Source: Umbelopsis ramanniana AG
Taxonomy: Eukaryota > Mucoromycota > Umbelopsidomycetes > Umbelopsidales > Umbelopsidaceae
Assembly (NCBI RefSeq): GCF_025399195.1
Contig: NW_026252160.1
Location: 32,602 to 96,601 of the forward strand
DNA: 64,000 nt
Direction of reading: 5' to 3'
This document shows, piece after piece, positions 1 to 10,019 of the stretch. The notes beneath the pieces are model-generated. The model did no database searches and was not told the DNA's origin. It was given only the letters and a program-made list of their open reading frames with translations. The position numbers were made by a program, and so were the translations under genes. Each line of letters starts with the position of its first letter. Position 1 is the stretch's first letter.

Positions 1-837
1 TAGCGAAGCCCACACTGAAACGCCAAACATGAATTTGAGTTTTTGGTCGTCCACAAAACGGCCATTGCTCAAATGCCGATAAGTGCTGTTGATGTAATGT
101 TGATCCATATACCGATTTGTTTGAGAGTCAAACATTGACCAGCCTAGTTCCAGTAAAATTTTATGATCCATTTCGTATACTTCGATATCAAAACTGATGA
201 AAACATATCGTTTTGAGTTGACAAGATCAGATGCATTCTTCCACATAGCAATGGCATCCCGCAACCGGTCATTGGCTTTGTTCCGTTTCTTGAGTTTCTG
301 TACAGCTTTGGTGAATTGCTGTGCTGTTGATATGTTGCATGGTGTGATATCGGTATAGACATGTGGCGGTATACCAGATAGCGTCAGTCCACCGCTTGTC
401 CCAAGATATTCCTGAGAGACATATTCCGCAAGCTTCTCTGCGCCTTTGCTGGACACTAGTAAATCGAAGACTCCGTTTTCAGAGATCCCTAATATCACAG
501 ATTAACTAGGCGATATTTTGGAATCTTCACAGAGCCATGCTCATTTATACCTTCAAAGAATGTAAGATTGCATCCCAAGCCTTGGGGTGAAAAAAAGTTG
601 TTTCTTTCAAAAAGTGACTCCGGTATAGGCGTGCCTGCTACTTCAGCTTGGGACAAGATAGTAGCTTGTACGATATCCCAAGAATACACTTCCATAAGGT
701 GGGAGGGGCTTGCCGTTGAGACAAATTTGATCGGAGGACAAAGCGCGATTTCCAAAAAGTCTCTACTTTGCTACTTAAACCTTGGTAAATCATATGTATT
801 CAGTACTTTATTTAAAAACACAAAAAATCACTGACAT
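1..837 (-). CDS. Gfd2/YDR514C-like exonuclease-fold protein, C-terminus cut by window edge
   Basis: The protein reads right to left and runs off the left edge. Likely exons are 837-832 (ATG TCA), 770-551 and 488-1; the 489-550 intron (GT-AG, 62 nt) is clear and keeps frame. The 6-nt first exon is inferred, because the reading frame before residue 8 has a stop but joins in phase to an ATG through a 61-nt intron. The core has a DEDD-type motif I (FDIE, near position 185), then ELGWSMFD, and further on NGRFVDDQ followed by KFMFG. This pattern fits the Gfd2/YDR514C-like C-terminal domain, an RNase-H-fold (DEDDh-like) domain found in fungal proteins linked to mRNA export by name only. The downstream catalytic Asp/His are outside the window, so activity cannot be judged. 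It diverges from the small gene at 1056 across about 220 bp. Confidence 0.72.
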
Positions 838-1055
838 TTATTGAGCATGTCAAACGAAATGATCTATCCGAAAAGTTTACATTTCGCCATTGAAAATAGA
901 GGAAAGCTAAACGGATTTCAGAAAGTTGGGAACATGCGGCAGGTGCCTCAAGTCAGAATGACTCGAAGGTAATTGAGGGTCCGCAAATTGGTACACGTTA
1001 AAACTCCTCAAAAGTGTTTGTAATTCGTTTTTTGACTTTGCCTCTGATTTCTTCC

Positions 1056-1382
1056 ATGGACAAGATAGAGTTAGGCGATCTCTTTTGGATATACAATGAC
1101 AACGGTCATATCCTTAGTTGCGATTCAACTGGCCCTGTGGTCTTTGTCGATCCGTCCACAGTCAACGCGAATGAACAGCTATTGATGTACTGTGGCCACC
1201 CACAAAAACCAGACACATTCTACCTTACCTTCAAATACAAACCAGGGTTCCTGGCCGTGAACGAAGAAGGAACATTGAATAACGGTGCGCCACACTATGA
1301 ACGTACTGTATTCAATGCGGCGGAATTCCTAAGCGTCTTGGGTCAACCTATCGTTGTAAAGATATCAGATATCAAGCAATAG
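1056..1382 (+). CDS. Small orphan protein, 108 aa, possible beta-trefoil-like repeat
   Basis: This is an uninterrupted frame from the first ATG (MDKIELGDLFWIY) to TAG. An upstream GTG-initiated extension is not credible in a eukaryote. The protein has no signal peptide or membrane segment. The composition is natural, with alternating short beta-like stretches (LFWIYNDNGHILSC, FYLTFKYKPGFLAVNEEG). These resemble one or two repeats of a beta-trefoil/fascin-like fold, where a substrate residue strip alternates with Gly/Asn turns. That is only a visual impression and I cannot name a family. Splicing to further exons cannot be excluded, but the stop is followed by low-coding sequence. Its only near neighbour is the divergent Gfd2-like gene. 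Confidence 0.5.
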   Translation: MDKIELGDLFWIYNDNGHILSCDSTGPVVFVDPSTVNANEQLLMYCGHPQKPDTFYLTFKYKPGFLAVNEEGTLNNGAPHYERTVFNAAEFLSVLGQPIVVKISDIKQ

Positions 1383-1804
1383 TTAATGTCATTTTTGCTG
1401 TAGCTTGACCACCATGGTCAATTGTAGTATTTCACTCCACATACATACCATCTATTACAGTAACGTTTATTGTAAATTTAATCATAAATTACAGGCTTTA
1501 TGCCTGTTTCTAAATTGTATATCATGTCCCACGACCGGCGGTGTTGGTACCCGAGATTCAGACGATCTCGTCAATGGAGGGAATGAAGACAGCCCACATG
1601 AGCTGCATTGCGTTCTCGAAAAGGTACTTGCCATCGACTTTTGCTAACAAGGTGTATTTCCATTGGATATTGTAGCGATATCTATACATAGGAGCTTTTA
1701 GAGTGTCAAGCAATCAAGATGCCGCTATCACTCAACCACCAAGTGGGCACAGGGGTCATTCACAAATAGCTCTACAATGAATATAGCGTGGTTTATTTAC
1801 ATTA
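1383..1804. other. Gap between convergent genes
   Basis: About 420 bp separate the stop of the small orphan from the stop of ORC4. I see only short shadow frames and AT-rich 3'-UTR-like sequence here. No RNA gene or repeat was recognised. Confidence 0.5.
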
Positions 1805-3716
1805 TTACAGTGGATTGCCAATACCCCATTTTTTAACGGCCGTTGGACAATCTCTGTACTTCGCGACAGCATTGCTGATCTGGCTAGGTTCTAACATGAT
1901 TTTCATCATTCGATATTCTTTTGGACATTTTGCGACAGATTCGACAGGGCAGACCAGTTCAAAGGACTGCAAGTGTTCGAAAGCCTAAATCGAATAATGA
2001 GAATGTTTTAGGAAAAAAGAGATCATGGTTTAATTGACAGCTTGTTGCTACTTACCTTAAGGGCAACCGCGCGCTTGTATAGTTTCATTCCAAAGCTGTG
2101 TCCACTAGCTTGAGTCATATTCATAAAGTCTTTGTATTCATCATAAACCATTTGAAAGTTAAAGGTTGACGTTTCTCGATCAAGAAGCTTGCCCATGCTC
2201 ACAATCAATATGAGCTCCAATAGTGATACGCCTAAGAGAACAAAGTAAGTAAGGCGTACACGGAGGCAATGCATATACAGTGGGATATTCTACCTTTCAA
2301 CAGTTCAGTCTTGGAATCTGCACGCTGCATGATTCCAGAATCATAAAATTGTGTTGCCGTTAGGAATGGGTTCTGAGCTGACAAGGAACTGACGGGCTGA
2401 AACTAGAGTTTTGCGTCAGTTTTTTGTAGGTTTGGTCAATTGGGCCAGGTAAAAAAGTTTAACCTACACATATTTTAAAAACCATGCGCAGATCTTTGGT
2501 CAGATCAAAGATACGTCGAATGACCGCTAGAAATAATGGGTCCTGGAACAAGGTCTGTAAAACTAGGTTAAATTTTGGGGACCACCGATGGCGATTTCCT
2601 TCAAGGACGACTTACATCTAAAGCTTCATTGAAATTACGTATGTAAGTTGTATGATTTTCATCTGTTATGGAGTCAGACATAGGAAGCGACAAAACGCTC
2701 TTCGTCGCGCTAGAAAAATCTCCAAAACTTGATGGCGGATAAAGGTATATCTGTCGATGTGAGAATCGTGACTTTACACGTTTCTCCAATAGCTCCATAG
2801 TGTCCTGTAATCACAATATAGCCAGGTATAGTGGAGAGACATTTAGCTTTCAGAACATTGATTGAAGTCAATGTTTAACTGACTTACCAAGCGACACGTT
2901 AAGCCAATCACGGCAATAGGATTTTGTGAACTTTGAGCAATATCAAAAAGATTATAAAGCAAAGCCTGCTTGGTATGTTGAGCAAATAAATCAAATTCAT
3001 CCAATATGAAAATGACCGGTGTTGTTGACTTTGATCCTGATTTCAGCAACGACAGAAGGAACGCCAGCGATTCAGCAAACGACGTCTATAAGAAGAACGA
3101 TTAGTTAAGGGAGCGAGAGAATAGAGTGTGTGTCAGGAGGAAGACTTACAAAGCTTCTATCTTCCATTTGCGATTCTCGAGTCAACTGTCTCGTGATTTC
3201 TCGTAACGCGCTTCGGTCGTCGGTTTGTATGAGTCCGTTCAGTTCCACCGTCAGGAAATTGTCTTTATGCTCTTTTTGAAGACTTTGGATTACTTTCCGA
3301 ACTAATACCGTTTTTCCTGATCCACGATTGCCAATAAGTAAGCACGAATTACTTTCGCCTACTTTGACGGTTTGTTCTAACAAGTGATGCAGCTTGTCGT
3401 ACTGTTCTGACAGATTCGAAAGATCAATTGGCAAGGAACGCTCGGAAATTCTGTCCAGAATAGAATTCTTCGCCTCCTGGACGTATGTTGCCAGAGAGCT
3501 ATCGTGTTCTGTTACCGGTGGAGGTGTAGATATACCATTCTCTGGCGGGTCAGCAACGTCCGAAGCACGATCTGATTCCGAATCCGAGACCAGGAAAGGA
3601 TTGGATTCGAGAATGGTGAAATCCTGGACTACTGTCTCCAAGTCTTCACTTTGATTGTCGCTAGCGAGACATGATGGTGATGCATCGTCTGCCTTCCGTT
3701 TGCCCAGAATTGTCAT
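1805..3716 (-). CDS. ORC4: Origin recognition complex subunit 4
   Basis: Orc4 is an AAA+ subunit of ORC, which marks replication origins and loads MCM helicase. Seven exons join in phase: 3716-3151/3150, 3085-2888, 2804-2616, 2554-2468, 2402-2294, 2231-2056 and 1984-1805, giving about 501 aa. An acidic, Ser-rich N-terminus of about 80 aa precedes the ATPase. Walker A is GNRGSGKT (about residues 129-136) and Walker B is FILDEFD (about 215-221). The segments IGLTCRL then [19 protein letters not shown] are a hallmark Orc4 run (arginine-finger/lid side). The winged-helix end shows [13 protein letters not shown] and [11 protein letters not shown], as in animal and fungal Orc4. I chose ATG 3716 because the longer frame lacks an ATG. 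It is divergent from the lipase-like gene. Confidence 0.95.
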
Positions 3717-4374
3717 TGGCCGTCGTTCAAACACAGTCGCCAAACCAACAGTAATGCTCAAAAGCTTGTTTTAAAAATTTTCAACGTTAAAATAAACCCT
3801 TCTGACAGCAATTTCTTGTCCTCCATTTGTGTGTACAACGCCTTTAATTTCTATCCATTCTCATATTTTCATGCAGCAGAACAAGATCTTTTTGGTTATC
3901 TGCTCGTCCAACTTACACATATCTGGATTGACAAGCATCTCATGTTTATGACAGTATCAGTCGGACCCTCAATACGTACCTTCACGTGCAAACCATGAAA
4001 GGAGAGCTTCAAGTCGGCAGACGGGCCAGGGCCATCTGACGACCTCTCTCTTTCCTTTTCCACTCGTTACTATGCTAGACCACCTTGCAGGAAGGCCTTC
4101 AGCAAACTGGAAGCGGACACAAATCATTATTACATTATGTACAAGGTCAGCTAACTCGACGATTCACCGCACCATATAACGCACGACCCTAATATTAAAT
4201 TTACTTAACTTGTCAGCTTATTCTTATTGTTGAACGGAAAAAGATATAGGTGGCCAAAGACCCTGGGGCTAGAAAATAGAACACTTAGTATGCGATGACA
4301 GCTTAATAATTCGAACACAATGCAAGTATCTGAATGTCTCATCTTTGTTTTCTCATATCAGAGCAATATGCGCC
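3717..4374. promoter_or_regulatory. Divergent intergenic region ORC4 / lipase-like gene
   Basis: This 658-bp AT-rich gap lies between two start codons facing away from each other, so it probably holds both promoters. No clear TATA box, repeat or RNA gene was recognised. Confidence 0.4.
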
Positions 4375-6414
4375 ATGGAGAATCGTGCTGGGCACTTGGC
4401 TAATGTTATACATTACACGAAACGTTCATATTCTGCTCGGTATCGATGGTAAGGTATAGTTTTCAAATGTATCATAGTATTACTCCGTCCTGATAGCTTT
4501 TCGGTAGCTCCTGAACCATTGGCAAGATTGTATAAGCGGAGTTATTTCCGTGGCACTTGGATCTTGACGGCTCTTGATGCGGGATTCTTCACGGCTATGG
4601 GCATCAAACCGACTTGGCTGCGTCATATCTTATCGATCGTCTTTTCCGCCTACTACTTGGTATTTGCAGATGATGCGGAAGAGAAATCTAGAAAAGTTCG
4701 AGCTACCATTACTGTAGAGCATATGAGAACATCTTGGGAGAAGGGAGCAAGTAACCCAATATTAAGCTTCGTTTCTTCTTTATTGCGACCCAAGCTGAGT
4801 ATGAAAAAGGTCATTCAGGTGGCCCGCCCAGCCTCTTCAGAAAGAGCCAGTCTTCCGCCTGTTCAGCTGCATCTGTACTATGCTGGGAGTCTAGATAGTT
4901 TAGAAGACCAAACATCCTTGATTTTACATTTTCCTGGAGGAGGATTTGTCAGTATGCCGCCTCCCTGTCATGAAGATGCCATATCACAATGGGCTGCACA
5001 AACCGGATATTTGATATGCAGTGTCAATTATGGAAAGTCTCCAGAATATCCGTATCCCTGGGCCATGGAAGAATGTTATGATACCTATATCAGCATCGTT
5101 GAGAGCAACGGAAAAGTTCTTGGCCTTCGAGGCGACAAAGAGGTGACGATTGCCTTTATTGGTGACTCTGCGTAAGTGCTTTCCAAAAGATGGGAGCCAA
5201 CGTTTTGCTCTTAACTAATGAAATTGGCGTCCAAAGTGGAGGAAATTTGGCAGCAGGTGTCACCTTGAAAATTCTGGCTCACAATCAGCAGCTTCAAACA
5301 TCCAGCGTTAACTCTTCTTTTGTCATGACATCTGACGATCCTTCGGCGTCTGTTCATGAAAATCAAGTGATTCCACTACCTGCCGGTGTAATTACTGTCT
5401 ACCCATGTCTCAACTTTGACTTATCCTGCTGGATGTCTCCGTCTCAGATCTCACTCATGCGGGCTGAATCTAGCACGTCCTTAAACGCCACGACCATGAG
5501 CCATCTTCTAGAATCCAAGGATCACATGCGCCATCAATCACCGCTTAGTGTAGAGCCCGACTTGGAGAGAAGAAGCCTATGGCGACGTGCACTGGGTCTA
5601 GAGGCAAACCATGCCAAGCGCGGGACCAGTCTAGAAGAGCGGATTAGATTTATGCCTACCCGGGATTCAGTTGATGTATCATCTGCCACGTTAGTACCGC
5701 GTTTGGCAATGACCAGCCGGATGAGTTTCTTCAACGACCGCATCATTACACCTGATCTGGTAAGAATTCTATTGCCAAGAGAGAGTGATTGTTTATGTAA
5801 GCGTATATTGATAACGTTTGCTATTGTAACTAGATGCGAGCCATGGCTATCCGTAAGTATTCCACATCCAACAGGCCGTGACGTGTACTCGCAGCTAACT
5901 TTTTCGGTTTTTGGGAACTCTTCCCGGTACAGTGTATCTCGGTCCTCACTCGTATCCAGACTTTGACACCGACTATTTGTTGTCCCCCATCGTGGCGCCG
6001 TCTACATTGTTGTCACAATTTCCAAAATTATACATGATGTGTGGAGAAAAAGACCCATTTGTAGATGACACAGTGATTTTTGCTGGACGAATCCGGCAAG
6101 CCAAACGAAATAACGGTCATAAGCGAACTCACCATGATGAAGATCCAGATCATGGTGTTACTGTTCGCATCATGGAGGGCATGAGCCACGCTTTCCTACA
6201 AATGATCCCGTTTTTACCAGACGCTGACAAGGCTACCAAGGCCATTGGACGATGGGCTCAGCAAATTTTAGGGAGCGACGCTACACGGCCCAAGATGTCG
6301 AAGTCTAGAAGCCTAAGCAATGTATCAGACATTGCTACTAACGAAAAAGATATGATCTATCGACGTCGGAGAGGGTTAGTGGATGGACTGTTTGTCGGAG
6401 TCGGCAGTGGTTAA
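4375..6414 (+). CDS. Hormone-sensitive-lipase-like alpha/beta hydrolase
   Basis: The five exons are 4375-4448, 4497-5171, 5237-5759, a 19-nt micro-exon 5834-5852, and 5933-6414 (590 aa). The oxyanion-hole motif is HFPGGGF (about residues 169-175). The nucleophile is in GDSAGGN (about 247-253), split by the second intron. The acid is probably in CGEKDPFVDD and the His in MSHAFLQM. These four elements define the HSL branch of alpha/beta hydrolases, which cleave acyl esters (neutral lipid, steryl or xenobiotic esters). A membrane-friendly N-terminal segment (about residues 55-80) could anchor it to ER or lipid droplets. Between the nucleophile strand and the acid there is an unusual insertion of more than 100 residues, charged and Ser-rich (about 5300-5750). 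The substrate is unknown. Confidence 0.87.
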
Positions 6415-6525
6415 AGTGGAATTGATGACAGTAACAGCCATAATCAATAAATTTCGTTTCCGCTGGCTGGTTTAAAAATAGAGCGTTTTCTTTCTTCTTG
6501 TGAAGTCCCCACTGCACTTTACTAA

Positions 6526-7969
6526 ATGTCAATACATGAAGACGAGGAAGCTTCCTCTACTCCATTACCGACAAGATCTTCACAAGATGTTAGCCCCATA
6601 CCGGATGCCTCGTCAATACCCTCTCCACCTTCTAGTTCCAAGCATTACCCAGCTCAACCTCCGATGACCATCAACACTGCTAGACCCGCTTTGAGAGCAG
6701 GTGCAGAGTTGCTGGAACTGGTCATCCTTTCTGGACAAAAGATGGGCAACATCAACATACCCGAATTGACCAGCATCAGTGAAGATACCACTGATTTGCA
6801 CACCACCGTGACAACATTGGCCGGCAATCACGTTTTCGTTCGACCGGAATTGCAGTCAACGAAACTATTACACAGCATCTTCCATTCTGCCCATTACGAG
6901 AACTCCTCGTCGATGGATGGGAACGCACCGGACACCAAAATGAGTGTTAGGACTTTGGAGAAACTCAGGCCCTATGTTTCACTCTACTCTGTCCATGAAC
7001 ATGTCACACCGGTGTGGGCACTGACCGATAAAAGTTGGCACGACATGGTGATTGTATCACAAGAGTCTTTGAGCGAAAATACGAATCATCGTATTGTATC
7101 TCTTTCGACGTCGGCTACCTTGTTCAAATTTCAATGGGGCGATCATACATTCCAGTGGGAGCTGAAATCGGCCGACGCAAGACAAGGCGAATCGCAGCTA
7201 TCACCTGTGTTGCAATCGGCGGCTCGAACTTCTAGTCACCGTTCATATGACTTACAATGCTTTAATACGTCCACTCAAGCACTGGTAGCTGAGTTCACAG
7301 GAGGCATGCGTTCATTTGTATTATGGAGTTTGCCGCCTACCTCACCTACCACCAACACTCAGGATACACTCAAAATGCGTGCTATGTTCCCAGATCCACC
7401 CATCTCTGCTCTCCATGATAAACCCAGAATCTCGACGGAATCCATTCCCAATACCCACAACCCTTTCAAGCCGTCTAACCCCCCCAACGACACCACCGTG
7501 TCTCACTTCGCTACCCACCCCTTCACCTCCCTTTTGATTCTTAGCGGACTTTTGATCAACGATCACGTTTCGTCTCTATTGCAATCACTGGGGGGTGGCA
7601 GCGATGCTTTACGACTGATCATGGATCCCGAGTTCTCTAGAGGTGCCATGAACGAATCGTCCATCACTCGGCCTATGGAGTCGATTTCTGATCCGTATAT
7701 TTCTCGGGGTCGTCACCATCCCAACATTCGCCAACACCTTGATGACGCTTCAAGTATTGCATACACCGACGGGCCAGACGAGAGCGGCTACCGTTCCAAT
7801 TCCAGGTACTCCGTCAAAAGCATAGAGTTGAATCCCGGATGCTGTCGGTGTTATTGGGGTTATGGGTTCTGGTGGACTTGGTGTCCACTCTGCGTTCCAG
7901 GTGGGTGGTGCGAACGAGTCCTTTGCGGCGGGGGACGGCGCAGCAGACGCCGTTGGTAGACTGTCATAA
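6526..7969 (+). CDS. Hypothetical protein with apparent 3'-end frameshift
   Basis: An open frame starts at ATG 6526 (MSIHEDEEASS) and would stop at 7957-7959 (477 aa). A Ser/Pro-rich N-terminus (about 50 aa) precedes a folded-looking region of beta character (PVWALTDKSWHDMVIV, LFKFQWGDHTFQWEL, LVAEFTGGMRSFVLW). I do not recognise the family with confidence; a tubby/LURP-like barrel is one idea. The last 40 residues of this frame are Cys/Trp/Arg-rich and look out of frame. Moving one base near 7835-7845 gives a Gly/Ala-rich tail (DAVGVIGVMGSGGLG) that ends at TAA 7967-7969. That suggests a 1-base indel (genuine or assembly) or an unrecognised splice. It converges with the glutaredoxin gene. 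Confidence 0.6.
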
Positions 7970-7981
7970 CAAAGAAACCTA

Positions 7982-8007
7982 TATTTTTTTTTCTTAAAAA
8001 AAAAAAG
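7982..8007. terminator. T-run/A-run between convergent genes
   Basis: Nine T, a C, two T, then eleven A form a near-perfect AT inverted repeat just past the stop of the 6526 gene. It faces the 3' end of the glutaredoxin gene. The position suits bidirectional 3'-end formation, but function is inferred from location only. Confidence 0.35.
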
Positions 8008-8238
8008 AAGAGCGCATGTACTATAAATTCCTACTTCGTCATTTACAACCCTCTCACGATCTACATTTTGTACACACATTTGGAATATTTATAAAGACAA
8101 CCGTCGAGGGACGGGCTGGCTATTCTTGCAAGAAGACAAGTTTTGCTGGCAACACTGTATGCACTTTCGTTCCATGTTACAGACAAAAAACTGAGGGGTT
8201 TATTTATTAGTGGACCGCTTATGGAGGAGGTGATCTAG

Positions 8239-8642
8239 TTAGGCAAGGAGCTTCTGGAGTTCACCGCTGGACTTGAGGGAAAGCAAGTCGTCGCAACCAC
8301 CAACGTGCTTCTGGTTAATAAAGATATTGGGAACGGTTCTTTGACCGGTCTTTTGCTGGAGATAATCTTGGATAGCGGCGCCATCATCGGCTTCATCGAG
8401 CTCAATGACGAAGAACTCAGAGGTGATGGACTTGAGGGCTTCCTTTGCGCGGCGGCAGTAAGCTGCATAGGTGCAACGGGTTAGATAGGACGTGCTTGCT
8501 CAGCATACATGGAGATGCAGTACTTACGGCAGTAGGATTTGCTGAAAACAGCGACCTTGTTATTGGCAATGATTTCTTCGACTTTGGATTTGACGGCAGA
8601 CATTTGTTCTGGAGTAAGAGGGGTAGATGCTGACAAACCCAT
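8239..8642 (-). CDS. Dithiol glutaredoxin (CPYC type)
   Basis: The exons are 8642-8528 and 8462-8239 (112 aa). The intron splits the Pro codon of the active site, so the joined sequence reads SYCPYC (Cys 38 and 41). Downstream are TVPNIFINQKHVGGCDD, the cis-Pro TVP and the GGCDD glutathione-binding motif of class I glutaredoxins. It reduces disulfides and glutathionylated proteins with GSH, probably in the cytosol, because no presequence is obvious. ATG 8642 is the most upstream in-frame start; an internal ATG lies 13 codons later. A TATAAG-like element sits about 25 bp upstream on the minus strand. Confidence 0.95.
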
Positions 8643-8780
8643 GAATTTCAAAATGACTGGCTCTTATAAAGACCACTTATGACGAAATTATTTTTTTTTC
8701 TTGAAAACTGTCAATTCGCCGCGGTGGAGCCACCCCCCATTTAGCTTGCCAATTTGATTTATTATTTTTTAATTCAATTA

Positions 8781-9786
8781 CTAAACCTTGGGTTTATAAG
8801 CAATGAACCGGCATCGGTTGTACATGATGAACCATTTGCCGTCCTCGCGCTGATGAGTCACCTTCATCTCTTCTGCGATTTCCTTCACCATAGCACGTCT
8901 TTCTTCATCGGTATCGAGAGCAGCGAGGAAAGTGAAGCCAAAAGTTTCGATCCACCCCGCAACATTAGTGGGCAGTTCGGTTGGGCGAGGATTAAGGGAG
9001 ATCGTCTGGACCTCAAAGCCTTGTTCTTCTAGCAAAGCTTTGTAATGTACATCCGATGGAAAGAACCAAGGAGAGTAAGATTTGCCGTCCTTGCCTCGGC
9101 GGTTAAGAGCTGCTATAAGAGCACCATGGATATCTAGAAAACGGAAGAAATGAACGTCACTATTCAAACAGCCACATAACAAACGCCCCACTGCGGGGAT
9201 CTGCAGCCAACATAATGGTTCGTCTTTGACTGACTAGCATTCCCCTTCGCCATGTCCAAATTCTTACCAGCACAGTTCAGGTAGCCGCCAAATTCCGCGA
9301 CAAAGCGACCGCCGGGCTTCAAAACGTGCTTGACGCCAGCAATCACGTCTTTGGGATTCTTCTTCATCCAATGCAAAGCTGAAAAAAGTCTCGATATGAG
9401 CACACCCATGCGCGCGACCTAGGTTAAGCATTGAGTTACGTACCGGCATTGGAGAATACTGCATCAAACTTGCCATCGATCTGCTGTTCGATGTTTTCAT
9501 TGTCAAACCATGCAGCGAGGTCGTGGCCGTCCACGACACGCGCATCCTTGCACCCCAGATCCTTTGCTTTTTCAATCATGTTGGCACTGGCATCCACGCC
9601 AACCACGCGTTCGCACATTTTCTCGAGATCCTTGGTCAAAACGCCATCACCGCATCCTAGATCCAGAATAGTCTCGTTGGCCTTAGGGTCCAGCATGCCT
9701 AGAATAGTGGCTCCGAGCACAGGCACGAAGTTTGCATTCGTATCGTACTTGGTAGCTGACCAGTTGTCCTTTGCGTTAGAAGCCAT
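8781..9786 (-). CDS. Class I SAM methyltransferase, trans-aconitate methyltransferase-like
   Basis: The exons are 9786-9444, 9378-9268 and 9133-8781, all phase-1 junctions (268 aa). Motif I is ILDLGCGDG (about residues 40-48) for the SAM adenosyl/methionine loop. It is followed by VVGVDASANMI (motif II), FDAVFSNAALHWM (motif post II) and LKPGGRFVAEFGG (motif III). The FSNAALHW string with the following KNP/GV arrangement is typical of the Tam/UbiE-like group, which methylates small carboxylic acids such as trans-aconitate. The exact substrate cannot be assigned. No targeting peptide is obvious. Its 3' end almost abuts the glutaredoxin promoter. Confidence 0.88.
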
Positions 9787-10019
9787 GGTAATTTTAATGT
9801 CACAAGGTTAAGTGAAATTGGTTTCAGACTAGAAGGCTTATATTACACTCAGAGCGCATATTGTTTTTGCCGTGCATTCCGACACCTCGGCTCTGATTGG
9901 CTGATTTCACTGTGACAGACATTGATCCACACTGCGATCTTAATGGTAACTGGTAGCATTTGAATTATTATTGGCTTCTTAAAAGATGTATACATAATTT
10001 ATCGTTATGGTCGACTGCG

